From assembly GCA_000402755.1 (NCBI GenBank), contig AQSD01000001.1, forward strand, positions 154,811 to 218,810: DNA of 64,000 bases, written 5' to 3'. Below the pieces are notes generated by a model. The model saw only the letters and a list, made by a program, of their open reading frames with translations, was not told the DNA's origin and did no database searches. A program made the translations under genes and the position numbers. The DNA comes from Fidelibacterota bacterium SCGC AAA160-B08. GTDB lineage: Bacteria; Fidelibacterota; Marinisomatia; Marinisomatales; Marinisomataceae. Each line of letters begins with the position of its first letter. Within the stretch, counting starts at the first letter, position 1. This document shows positions 16,238-25,181 of this stretch, piece after piece.

Positions 16238-18091
16238 ATGAGTAAAAAAGCTAAAATAGAGACACTAGATAATGTAACCATTCGATTTGCGGGCGACTCC
16301 GGAGATGGAATGCAATTAAGTGGAGGAAGATTTACTCAAACCTCTGCAATTATGGGAAATGATTTAAGTACTCTACCAGATTTTCCTGCTGAAATTCGCG
16401 CACCTGCTGGATCTTTAGCTGGAGTGAGTTCATTCCAAATTCATTTCAGTTCTCAAGAAATTCATACACCAGGAGAAAATCCAGATGTATTGGTCGCAAT
16501 GAATCCAGCAGCTTTAAAAGCGCATTTAAAAGATCTGACGCCAGGTGGAACATTAATTATTAACAAGAATGCATTTACGACTAAAAATTTAAAACTTGCA
16601 GGATATGAAAGTGACCCAACGGAAGATGGATCTTTAGAAGATTATTATTCTGCTCATTTTATAGAGATGAGCAAACTAGTGAATCTTGCATGCGAAGGAA
16701 TTGATTTAGCTCCTAAGTTAATTGATAGAACAAAAAATTTATGCGCTTTGGGCGTTTTATTCTGGATATATGATAGGCCTTTAGAGCCCACCATTGACTG
16801 GTTAAATAAAAAATTTAAATCCAAGCCTGATATTGTCGATGCAAATGTGAAAGCACTGCATGCCGGATATAACTATGCAGATACTGCTGAGATATTTACT
16901 ACAAAATACATAGTAAATAAAGCAAAACTACCTGCAGGAAAATATAGAAATATTAATGGAACACTGGCTACATGTCTTGGTTTACTAACTGCAGTAGAAA
17001 AAAGCAATTTAAGTCTTACCTTTGCAGGGTATCCTATTACTCCTGCAAGTAATATATTACATACATTAGCTAATTGGAAAAGATTTGGTGTAAAAACCTA
17101 TCAAGCCGAAGATGAAATTGCCGGGATAGGAGCAGCTCTTGGCGCATCTTACGGAGGTTCTTTAGGTGTGACTGCATCTTCAGGTCCAGGAATTGCTTTA
17201 AAAGGAGAATTCTTAGGCCTAGCAATCATTACTGAGTTACCATTAGTTGTTATTAATGTGCAAAGAGGTGGCCCAAGCACTGGATTGCCTACGAAAACTG
17301 AGCAATCAGACTTATTTCAAGCAGTATATGGAAGAAATGGAGAAGCTCCAATGCCAGTTATTGCAGCATCTACACCAGGAGATTGTTATTATACAGCGTA
17401 CGAAGCTTGTAGAATAGCAGTAAAATATATGACCCCAGTAATGATGCTTTCTGATGGATATTTAGTAAATGGATCAGAGCCGTGGATTATTCCAAATCCT
17501 GATGACCTTAATGATTTTGATGCAGAGTTTGTAAAAGAAAATTTAACTGATGAACAATACTTACCCTATAAGCGTAACGAAGAAACACTAGCAAGGGGAT
17601 GGGCAATTCCAGGAACTAAAGGTTTGGAGCACCGTATTGGTGGAATAGAAAAGCAAGATGTTACCGGCAATGTAAACTACGATTCAGACAACCATGAAAA
17701 AATGGTTCAAATCAGAGCACGGAAAATAGCAAATATTGCCAATGAGTTACCTCCCACAGAAGTATTTGGAAAAAAAGAAGGCGATTTATTAATTTTGAGT
17801 TGGGGAAGTACTCATGGAACTTGTAAGTCAGCGACAGAATCTTTGCTATCAGAAAATTTAAAAGTAGCACATGTATCTATCAGATGGATTAGTCCACTTC
17901 CAAATGATTTAAAAGATATTTTATCAAACTATAAGAATGTGTTAATTCCTGAGATTAATACTGGACAATTTCGTCAAATAATTCGCGCAGAATTTTTAGT
18001 AGATGCAATTGGATTAAATGAAGTTCAAGGTAAGCCATTAGGCGCTTCTACTATAGTTGCAAAAGCAAAGGAAATTATCAATGAGCGATAA
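16238..18091 (+). CDS. korA: 2-oxoglutarate:ferredoxin oxidoreductase, alpha subunit (fused gamma-alpha)
   Basis: From the ATG at 16238 (AAGG 6 nt upstream; a TTG at 16226 is less likely) the protein has 617 residues. The N-terminal gamma domain starts at RFAGDSGDGMQLSGGRF; the alpha domain from about residue 220 holds FAGYPITPASNIL, QAEDEIAGIGAALGASY and NVQRGGPSTGLPTKTEQSDL. This fused layout is that of aerobic-type KorA. With KorB it converts 2-oxoglutarate and CoA to succinyl-CoA, reducing ferredoxin. It overlaps korB by 11 nt. Other 2-oxoacids are possible substrates, but fumC and gltA nearby favour a TCA role. Confidence 0.93.
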   Translation: MSKKAKIETLDNVTIRFAGDSGDGMQLSGGRFTQTSAIMGNDLSTLPDFPAEIRAPAGSLAGVSSFQIHFSSQEIHTPGENPDVLVAMNPAALKAHLKDLTPGGTLIINKNAFTTKNLKLAGYESDPTEDGSLEDYYSAHFIEMSKLVNLACEGIDLAPKLIDRTKNLCALGVLFWIYDRPLEPTIDWLNKKFKSKPDIVDANVKALHAGYNYADTAEIFTTKYIVNKAKLPAGKYRNINGTLATCLGLLTAVEKSNLSLTFAGYPITPASNILHTLANWKRFGVKTYQAEDEIAGIGAALGASYGGSLGVTASSGPGIALKGEFLGLAIITELPLVVINVQRGGPSTGLPTKTEQSDLFQAVYGRNGEAPMPVIAASTPGDCYYTAYEACRIAVKYMTPVMMLSDGYLVNGSEPWIIPNPDDLNDFDAEFVKENLTDEQYLPYKRNEETLARGWAIPGTKGLEHRIGGIEKQDVTGNVNYDSDNHEKMVQIRARKIANIANELPPTEVFGKKEGDLLILSWGSTHGTCKSATESLLSENLKVAHVSIRWISPLPNDLKDILSNYKNVLIPEINTGQFRQIIRAEFLVDAIGLNEVQGKPLGASTIVAKAKEIINER

Positions 18092-19094
18092 GCCATTACT
18101 AAAAAAAGCTGATTTCCAATCAGATCAAGCCATTCGTTGGTGTCCAGGATGTGGAGACTATGCTATACTAGCACAAACACAAAAAACATTTCCTCAGATT
18201 ACTGAAGATAAAGAAAATACGGTCTTTGTATCAGGGATTGGATGTTCTAGTCGATTCCCTTATTATATGAATACGTACGGATTTCATACAATTCATGGAC
18301 GAGCTCCAACAATTGCTAGTGGATTAAAGATAGCTAATCCAGATTTATCTGTATGGTTAGTAACAGGAGATGGTGATGGACTTTCTATCGGAGGAAATCA
18401 TATGATTCACTTGCTAAGAAGGAATTTTGATATAAATATTATGTTATTTAATAATCGTATTTATGGATTAACAAAAGGACAGTATTCTCCTACGTCAGAG
18501 CAAGGAAAAGTAACATATTCTACTCCAATGGGTTCATTAGATTATCCATTCAAGCCTACAAAGTTAGCACTTGGAGCAGAAGCCTCTTTTGTAGCCAAAA
18601 CAATCGATAAAGAATTAAAGCATTTACAAGCTATGATTCTGCGAGCAAATGAGCATAAAGGAACTTCATTTATTGAAATCTACCAAAATTGTAATATTTT
18701 TAATGACGGCGCTTTTGCTAAGTTAACTGATCGAGATACCAAAGAAGAACAATTGCTTCGATTGGAACATGGCAAGCCACTCATTTTTGGCATCGAGAAA
18801 GATAAAGGTATTTACTTAGATGGCACTACTCCTAAGGTGGTTAAAATAGGGGATGAGTACTCTATAGATGATATTGTAGTACATGACGAAGAAGATAGGT
18901 TTATAGGTGATATGTTAGCTAACTTTACTGAGAGTGAAGAATTTCCAGAACCAGTTGGAGTTTTATATTGTAAAGAAAGACCAACTTACGATAGTCTTAT
19001 GAGCGCTCAAATGGACGAATCTCAAAAAGGAAGTAAGAGCTCAAAAGGATTAAATGAATTACTTAACGCCGGAGATACTTGGGAGGTAAAATGA
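18081..19094 (+). CDS. korB: 2-oxoglutarate:ferredoxin oxidoreductase, beta subunit (TPP)
   Basis: The 337-residue protein has the KorB N-terminus WCPGCGDYAIL, then SGIGCSSRFPYYM, and the thiamine diphosphate motif GDGDGLSIGGNH...NNRIYGLTKGQ. The conserved cysteines in CPGCG and GIGCSS ligate a [4Fe-4S] cluster in this family. The start at ATG 18081 has AAAGGA 8 nt upstream and lies inside the 3' end of korA. Its TGA overlaps the fumC ATG by 4 nt (ATGA), so korA, korB and fumC are translationally coupled. Confidence 0.94.
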   Translation: MSDKPLLKKADFQSDQAIRWCPGCGDYAILAQTQKTFPQITEDKENTVFVSGIGCSSRFPYYMNTYGFHTIHGRAPTIASGLKIANPDLSVWLVTGDGDGLSIGGNHMIHLLRRNFDINIMLFNNRIYGLTKGQYSPTSEQGKVTYSTPMGSLDYPFKPTKLALGAEASFVAKTIDKELKHLQAMILRANEHKGTSFIEIYQNCNIFNDGAFAKLTDRDTKEEQLLRLEHGKPLIFGIEKDKGIYLDGTTPKVVKIGDEYSIDDIVVHDEEDRFIGDMLANFTESEEFPEPVGVLYCKERPTYDSLMSAQMDESQKGSKSSKGLNELLNAGDTWEVK

Positions 19095-20494
19095 CAAAAT
19101 TTAGAACCGAAAAAGATAGCTTAGGGGAAGTTAAAGTTCCTGCTAACGCTTATTACGGAGCACAAACTCAGAGAGCAGTTGAAAATTTTGAAATTGGATG
19201 GCCGATGGAGTTTAGTCTTATCTTACCTTATATCATTATCAAAAAAGCTGCAGCCATGACTAATCATGCTCAGAAAAGATTGTCAGAAAAATTAGCTAAT
19301 TCTATTATGAAAGCCTGTGATGATATCACAGATAATCCTGAAAAATTTCTTGATCAATTTCCTGTACCTGTATTTCAAACAGGAAGCGGAACCCAAACTA
19401 ATATGAATGTTAATGAGGTTGTAGCTAATAGAGCGAATGAAATATTAGGCGGGAAGTTAGGTGAATATAAATTTGTTCATCCAAACGATCATGTGAATAT
19501 GTCACAATCCACTAATGATACATTTCCAACTGCTATTTTAGTAGGGTGCGTACTAAGTGTAGAAGATAATTTATTACCAACCTTAGAGCTTTTGAAAAAA
19601 GGATTACAAAAAAAGAGTAAAGAATTTGATAGTATTATAAAAGTAGGTAGAACGCATTTACAAGATGCCACTCCTATAAGGTTGGGCCAGGAATTTTCTG
19701 GATATACTTCGATGATTAGTTATGACATTGAAAGAATTAAAACAGCAGCAAAAGAGTGCAGACAACTCCCAATTGGAGGAACCGCTGTAGGAACAGGAAT
19801 TAATACTCTTGAAGGATTTGATACATTAACAGCTAGCTTTATTGCTGAGGAAACTGATATTGAGTTCAGTGTATGTGATAATAAATTTGAATTACTTTCG
19901 TCTCAGAATCCTTTATCAAATCTATCATCTCAGATAAAAATATGCGCAGGATCTCTTAATAAAATTGCGAATGATATTAGATGGTTGGCTAGCGGTCCTA
20001 TGGCAGGCATTGGAGAACTAAAACTTCCTTCTAACGAGCCAGGAAGTTCTATTATGCCAGGAAAGGTTAATCCAACACAATGCGAAGCAGTAAATATGGT
20101 ATATGCACAAATTTTAGGTAATGATTTAACAGTCAATTACGCTGGATCAAATGGAAATTTTGAGCTGAATACTTATAGACCAATTATTGCATCTTCAATC
20201 CATGAATCTATTACGTTATTAGCGGAAGTTGCAGAATCTTTCACCTTAAATGCATTAAATGGACTAGAAGCTAATAGAAAAAAAATTCAAGAAAATTTAA
20301 ATAAATCATTAATGTTAGTTACGGCATTAAATCCAGTTATTGGTTATGAAAAATCAGCAGAAATTGCAAAGAAGGCTTTAAAAGAGAACATTTCATTGAA
20401 AGAAAGTGCCAAGAAATTAAAATATCTTTCGGAACAAGAGTTTGATGAGATCGTTAAACCAGAATTGATGGTTTCTCCAAAAAAATATGATTAA
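19091..20494 (+). CDS. fumC: Fumarate hydratase class II
   Basis: The 467-residue enzyme is full length for FumC: GAQTQRAVENFEIG near the N-terminus, QTGSGTQTNMNVNEV, HPNDHVNMSQSTNDTFPT with the catalytic His region, and the superfamily signature GSSIMPGKVNPTQCEA. It interconverts fumarate and malate and needs no Fe-S cluster. I chose ATG 19091 because GGGAGG lies just upstream and the ATG overlaps the korB stop (ATGA). It overlaps the penicillin-binding-protein gene by 8 nt. Confidence 0.95.
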   Translation: MTKFRTEKDSLGEVKVPANAYYGAQTQRAVENFEIGWPMEFSLILPYIIIKKAAAMTNHAQKRLSEKLANSIMKACDDITDNPEKFLDQFPVPVFQTGSGTQTNMNVNEVVANRANEILGGKLGEYKFVHPNDHVNMSQSTNDTFPTAILVGCVLSVEDNLLPTLELLKKGLQKKSKEFDSIIKVGRTHLQDATPIRLGQEFSGYTSMISYDIERIKTAAKECRQLPIGGTAVGTGINTLEGFDTLTASFIAEETDIEFSVCDNKFELLSSQNPLSNLSSQIKICAGSLNKIANDIRWLASGPMAGIGELKLPSNEPGSSIMPGKVNPTQCEAVNMVYAQILGNDLTVNYAGSNGNFELNTYRPIIASSIHESITLLAEVAESFTLNALNGLEANRKKIQENLNKSLMLVTALNPVIGYEKSAEIAKKALKENISLKESAKKLKYLSEQEFDEIVKPELMVSPKKYD

Positions 20495-22574
20495 ATCCTT
20501 TTTAAGTTCTGTTAGAATCATTGCTTATCTTTCTATCTTAGTAATCTTCTATGTTGTATATCTATCAAGAGACTTGCCTTCATTAGAGCGATTGGAGACA
20601 TTCGATCCAGCAATGTTATCTACGCTCTATGACAGAAATGACGAAGTCATTGGTGAATTCTATATTCAAAAAAGAGTATTTATTGATATAGAAGATATGC
20701 CAGAACATCTTAAGCATGCAGTTATTGCATCAGAGGATAAGCGATTTTACCGACATTGGGGAGTTGATTTACAAAGTGTTTTTCGTGCCGTTATAGTTAA
20801 TGTTTCTTCCATGAGCTTTAGACAAGGCTTTAGTACTCTATCTCAACAGTTAGCAAGAAATCTTTATAAAGAGGTTGGATTTAGAGATAGCATTACAAGA
20901 AAACTGAAAGAAATGATAACTGCCATTCAGATTGAAAGAACCTATACGAAAGAAGAGATTTTAGAAATGTATTTAAACACAGTACATTTCGGACATGGAA
21001 CCTATGGTGCTGAATCAGCTGCAAAAAGGTACTTTAATAAAAAAGCATCCGAGTTAACAATTGGAGAATCTGCAATGCTCGTAGGGCTATTGCCTTCTCC
21101 TGCCAATTATTCTCCTCTAAGAAACTTAAATAAAGCAATAGAGAGAAGATCTATTGTTTTAAAGGTAATGTATAATCAAGACTATATTGATCACCAAGAG
21201 TACATAGAGAATAATAGTATTATCCCTGATAACATTTCCTATGAAATTCCAAGAGGTAAAGCCCCTTATTTTGCAGAATATGTTAGAAGAATTTTAGAAA
21301 AACAAGATGATGAATTAGGTATTAATATTTATCAGGATGGACTAAAAATTTATACAACTTTAGACTATCGACTTCAAAAGATTGCAGAAGATGTTGTGAT
21401 GAAAACACTTAAAAAAAATCAAGATGAATTCAATACCCAACTTTTTGAAGACTCTGATAGGTTTTCCAAGCTAGGATATTTATCTATTTTTCCTGAAGAC
21501 TCAGTAAAAATGATGTTGAATGGGCAGATGAAGCTATATGAAGAGCTAAGACAAAACTTATTGGTACAATGCGCATTCATTGCTTTGGATAGTAAGAATG
21601 GAGAGATATTAGCAATGATTGGTGGAAGATCTGATTATTTAGATCAATACAATCGATCAACTCAAGCTCTACGACAACCAGGCTCTGTATTTAAACCATA
21701 TATCTATACTGCTGCAATTGATAATAATTATCCAGTTACCACACAACTTCTTAATCAGCCCGTTGCCTTATATAGAAATAATGCTAAGGGAGAGAAAGAA
21801 AAATGGACTCCTAGAAATTATGATAATAGTACTGGAGGGTTAACTACATTGAGGGAAGGTCTACGAAGATCATTAAACCTAATTTCTGTACGAATGGTTC
21901 AAGAGCTAGTTCCACCTCAACAGGTTAAAAATATAGCAAGAAGAATGCAGATTAATTCTTCCATTAGAGCGGTAGATGCAATTGCATTAGGAACCTCCGA
22001 AGTTAAACCAATAGAGATTGTAGCTTCATATGCAACATTTGCTAATAAAGGAATCTATTCTTCTCCTATTGCCATCACTAGAATTGAAGATAAATATGGT
22101 CAGATTATTAAAGAATTTACTAATACTCAGAAAGAAGTTTTAAGCCCTGAAACAGCTTATATGGTCACCAATTTATTGCAAACGGTTATGGATAAAGGTA
22201 CTGGCGGAAGCGTACGATGGAAATATAAATTTAGACATGCAGCAGGCGGAAAGACAGGTACTACACAAAACTGGAGTGATGCATGGTTTGTTGGGTTTAC
22301 TCCTAGTATTACCGCTGGAGCATGGTTTGGAGTAGATCAATACCCTATTAGCCTTGGTAAAGGTCAAGCTGGAAGTGTAGCAGCACTACCTGCATGGGCA
22401 TTGTTCATGAAAGAAGCACACAAAACATTAAACATACCAAACGAACCATTTGTAATGCCTGAAGGTGTGGTAGAAGTAGAAATTGATTCTGATACCAAGC
22501 AATTACCTACATCAAGAACGAAGAAAACTGAAATAGAAATATTTTTAAAGAGCAATCAACCTAGATCTAATTAA
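20487..22574 (+). CDS. Class A penicillin-binding protein 1A
   Basis: The 695-residue bifunctional enzyme has one N-terminal membrane anchor (about 8-26), a GT51 glycosyltransferase domain with catalytic Glu83 in ASEDKRFYRHWG, and a transpeptidase domain with SxxK at Ser400-Lys403 (GSVFKP), SxN at Ser462-Asn464 and KTG at Lys589. It polymerises and cross-links peptidoglycan on the periplasmic side. The gene overlaps fumC by 8 nt at its start and the convergent permease gene by 4 nt at its end. Co-transcription with TCA genes is likely from spacing and probably fortuitous. Confidence 0.94.
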   Translation: MIKSFLSSVRIIAYLSILVIFYVVYLSRDLPSLERLETFDPAMLSTLYDRNDEVIGEFYIQKRVFIDIEDMPEHLKHAVIASEDKRFYRHWGVDLQSVFRAVIVNVSSMSFRQGFSTLSQQLARNLYKEVGFRDSITRKLKEMITAIQIERTYTKEEILEMYLNTVHFGHGTYGAESAAKRYFNKKASELTIGESAMLVGLLPSPANYSPLRNLNKAIERRSIVLKVMYNQDYIDHQEYIENNSIIPDNISYEIPRGKAPYFAEYVRRILEKQDDELGINIYQDGLKIYTTLDYRLQKIAEDVVMKTLKKNQDEFNTQLFEDSDRFSKLGYLSIFPEDSVKMMLNGQMKLYEELRQNLLVQCAFIALDSKNGEILAMIGGRSDYLDQYNRSTQALRQPGSVFKPYIYTAAIDNNYPVTTQLLNQPVALYRNNAKGEKEKWTPRNYDNSTGGLTTLREGLRRSLNLISVRMVQELVPPQQVKNIARRMQINSSIRAVDAIALGTSEVKPIEIVASYATFANKGIYSSPIAITRIEDKYGQIIKEFTNTQKEVLSPETAYMVTNLLQTVMDKGTGGSVRWKYKFRHAAGGKTGTTQNWSDAWFVGFTPSITAGAWFGVDQYPISLGKGQAGSVAALPAWALFMKEAHKTLNIPNEPFVMPEGVVEVEIDSDTKQLPTSRTKKTEIEIFLKSNQPRSN

Positions 22575-23920
22575 TTCTTTTTATCTGATAAAAATAAGAT
22601 AATTATTCCCACTATAAACAATACAATATTTGGCATCCATGATCCAATAGCAGGATCTAAGAGAGCTCTATCGGCTAGTTGTTCTCCCCATATTAATAGA
22701 ATATAATATATAAGAAAAAATGCAATACTTAAGGCAGAGGCTATTGTAATCCCACCTTTTCTTACTAGTATACCTAGAGGAGCTCCAACAAGAGTAAATA
22801 ATATACAGGCTACTGCAAGTGTAAATTTTTTATGGATCTCAACAAGAAATTTGTTATTATTTTTTTCATAATTTTCTATAAGAGTAAATTCATTTTGGAA
22901 CTGTCTTGCATTGTTATTTAGAGATCTTATTTTTTCTTTTTCTTCGTAGTCACTGGTAGGAATTTTGTTATTATAATCTCGATTTTCATCTATTTCAGGA
23001 GAAGTATCCTCTTTCAATATTTCAATTTGATTCATGATACCAGCAAGATTCATCTGACTATTTGGATCTATACCAATATCATTTTTAACCGTTTCGATAC
23101 GTTTTTTTATTTGTTCTATAGATATTTTATTCTGTTGAATTTTTTCAATCATTGCAGGGACTTTCATTTCACGGTCAGTGCGATTAGACTCACTGGTTCT
23201 ATTCAATAATAAGTCATCTATAGAAATGATAATCTGATGTGTACCAAATTTTATCTTACGATAATGATCATAATTTTCTAAATCAATTTCATGAATTTCA
23301 CCATCTTGTAAATTCACTGTAATAATACCACCTTTAGACTCTAGAGATCCGCTCTTTGCATAGATAGTGGTTTGTTCTGAGCTTGTATTTTTGCTAAATA
23401 TTTTTACATCTTTAAATTCTTTACCATCTAATTCTTTTACAATCATGGTGTATTGTGGAATCATATCGACAAAGTATCCAGGTTCAATGGTCAGCTCAGG
23501 TTTTTTTTGATAAATATCTCTGGCCAATAATCGAGCATTATAATTCATGTCAGGAAGAATAAAGTTGTTGAATAGGCATAATAGAAATCCTATGATACTT
23601 CCAAACCATAGTGCTGGTTTGATAATGCTAAATAAATTTACACCTGCAGATTTTAATGCAGTAATTTCGTTCTCTTGTGACATTCTACCGTAAGTCATCA
23701 CGCTAGAAATTAATAGAGACATTGGAACAGATAATGCAATGATCCACGCAAGATTTAAATAGAGATATTCTAAAATAGTAAACATATCTAATCCCTTACC
23801 TAGAAAGCGATCAATTGCTCTAATAAGGAATTGAAGAAATAGTACAGTAGTAATCACTCCAACGGATAGAACGAATGGAATAAAGGACTGTTTAATTAAA
23901 TATTTGTTTAAAGTGCTCAT
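22571..23920 (-). CDS. LptF/LptG family (YjgP/YjgQ) lipopolysaccharide export permease
   Basis: The 449-residue protein has the LptF/G layout: N-terminal helices with TVLFLQFLIRAIDRFLGKG and GRMSQENEITALKSAGVN, a periplasmic beta-jellyroll domain (about 130-220), and three C-terminal helices beginning LVGAPLGILVRKGG. A predicted coiled-coil insertion of about 100 residues (roughly 225-335, EKIQQNKISIEQIKKRIE onwards) lies before the last helices and is longer than in E. coli LptF. The family extracts LPS for export with the ATPase LptB. Its partner permease is not in the window. Confidence 0.88.
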   Translation of the reverse strand: MSTLNKYLIKQSFIPFVLSVGVITTVLFLQFLIRAIDRFLGKGLDMFTILEYLYLNLAWIIALSVPMSLLISSVMTYGRMSQENEITALKSAGVNLFSIIKPALWFGSIIGFLLCLFNNFILPDMNYNARLLARDIYQKKPELTIEPGYFVDMIPQYTMIVKELDGKEFKDVKIFSKNTSSEQTTIYAKSGSLESKGGIITVNLQDGEIHEIDLENYDHYRKIKFGTHQIIISIDDLLLNRTSESNRTDREMKVPAMIEKIQQNKISIEQIKKRIETVKNDIGIDPNSQMNLAGIMNQIEILKEDTSPEIDENRDYNNKIPTSDYEEKEKIRSLNNNARQFQNEFTLIENYEKNNNKFLVEIHKKFTLAVACILFTLVGAPLGILVRKGGITIASALSIAFFLIYYILLIWGEQLADRALLDPAIGSWMPNIVLFIVGIIILFLSDKKN

Positions 23921-24008
23921 TTTAAATTATTTGTAAAAATTTAACTCTACTTGTGTAAAAACCTAAACTATAATAAGTTTGCAGGCTTATTTAGTTTATT
24001 AAGCCAAT

Positions 24009-24083
24009 GGTGACTGTAGCTCAGTTGGTTAGAGCCCCGGATTGTGATTCCGGCTGTCGTGGGTTCGAGTCCCATCAGTCACC
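24009..24083 (+). tRNA. tRNA-His (GTG)
   Basis: A full cloverleaf is visible: acceptor stem GTGACTG/CAGTCAC, the expected extra G at position -1 facing C73, D-arm GCTCAGTTGGTTAGAGC, anticodon loop TTGTGAT reading GTG, and TψC arm with GGTTCGAGTCC. No CCA is encoded. It is followed 11 nt later by tRNA-Pro. Confidence 0.97.
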
Positions 24084-24094
24084 CGTATAAATTT

Positions 24095-24169
24095 CGGGAT
24101 ATAGCGTAGTCCGGTTAGCGCACCTCGTTTGGGACGAGGGGGTCGCAGGTTCAAATCCTGCTATCCCGA
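24095..24169 (+). tRNA. tRNA-Pro (TGG)
   Basis: Acceptor stem CGGGATA/TATCCCG with A73, anticodon loop TTTGGGA reading TGG on stem CCTCG/CGAGG, and TψC loop GGTTCAAATCC. CCA is not encoded. It forms a two-tRNA unit with tRNA-His and is followed within 7 nt by a clear intrinsic terminator. Confidence 0.97.
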
Positions 24170-24175
24170 CATTGA

Positions 24176-24208
24176 AAAGTCTCTTCTTTCGAAGAGACTT
24201 TCTTTTTA
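24176..24208 (+). terminator. Rho-independent terminator of the tRNA-His/Pro unit
   Basis: A perfect 10-bp stem AAAGTCTCTT / AAGAGACTTT with the six-base loop CTTTCG is followed by CTTTTTAT. It lies directly after tRNA-Pro. Confidence 0.85.
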
Positions 24209-24273
24209 TAGATTAAAATAATCCATAAACAGACAGGACTACTTCGATTGTCTTTTTTGATGTAAATTAAATA

Positions 24274-25137
24274 ATGGGATTCCTAAATAAAATTATCGAC
24301 GGTGATAAAAAAATTGAACTTTATAAGTTCGCAGGGGAAGGATTTATTCGACTACCTGATGACTATCACAATGACAATGCAGTCAAAGTATGCTTTCTAG
24401 ATCTTGAGACAACTGGACTTAATAAAGATTCATGTAAGATTATAGAGTTTGCTGGAAAAGTAACGGCGATCGATAAGGATAGCGGAGAATTATTAGGAAT
24501 AGTAGATGAATATGAATCGTTTAACGATCCAGAAGAATCTCTTGAGCCAGAGATAGTTAGAATTACCGGTATTACGGATGAGATTGTTGCTGGACACTCT
24601 ATTGATTGGGAATCTGTATCTCGTGTTTTAAATAATACAGATATTATTGTAGCTCATAATGCAAGTTTTGATCGTTCATTCATGGATCGATACCTACCCC
24701 TTTCGCAAGATAAAGTCTGGGTATGTTCTGTTGGTGATATCAATTGGCCAGAAAGAGGTTTTGGTGCAAGAGGCCAAGAAATTTTATGTATTTGGCATGG
24801 CTTTTATTATGAATCACATCGTGCCATGTATGACGTAGATGCACTTATTCATCTTGTCACCCACAACGCAGAAGGTTCAGATAATGCTGTGTTAGAATTA
24901 ATAGAAAATGCTGCAAAGCCTACCTACAAGATAGCTGCAGTGAGCAGTCCTTTTGAAACCAAAGATATATTACGAGCCCGAAAATATCGTTGGGATCCAG
25001 CCAATCGATATTGGTGGAAAAATATTTTATTTGAAGACATTGATAGCGAGAAAGATTGGATGGCTGATAATGTTTATAATGGTCATTTCAAGGGTAAGAT
25101 CGATGAAATTTCATTGATTGATAAACACAAGTCTTAA
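24274..25137 (+). CDS. DEDDh 3'-5' exonuclease (DNA polymerase III epsilon-like) with C-terminal W-rich motif
   Basis: The 287-residue protein has an exonuclease domain with Asp43 and Glu45 in LDLETTG, VAHNASFDRSF with His128 (ExoII), and HRAMYDVDAL (ExoIII) with the His and Asp of the DEDDh class. The C-terminal RARKYRWDPANRYWWKNI motif is a small domain seen behind such exonucleases (DUF5710-like, from memory). It would trim DNA or RNA 3' ends in the cytoplasm. It begins a same-strand group with the AKR gene (45 bp away) and a RecB-like nuclease. Confidence 0.88.
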   Translation: MGFLNKIIDGDKKIELYKFAGEGFIRLPDDYHNDNAVKVCFLDLETTGLNKDSCKIIEFAGKVTAIDKDSGELLGIVDEYESFNDPEESLEPEIVRITGITDEIVAGHSIDWESVSRVLNNTDIIVAHNASFDRSFMDRYLPLSQDKVWVCSVGDINWPERGFGARGQEILCIWHGFYYESHRAMYDVDALIHLVTHNAEGSDNAVLELIENAAKPTYKIAAVSSPFETKDILRARKYRWDPANRYWWKNILFEDIDSEKDWMADNVYNGHFKGKIDEISLIDKHKS

Positions 25138-25181
25138 TCTTTTAATATTGAAACATATTAACATCGATAATATATTAGCCC

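Noticed and set aside
24231..24258. Functional terminator before the DEDDh exonuclease
   Set aside because: AGACAGGACTACTTCGATTGTCTTTTTT resembles the UUCG family but keeps only a five-base stem; it looks decayed.
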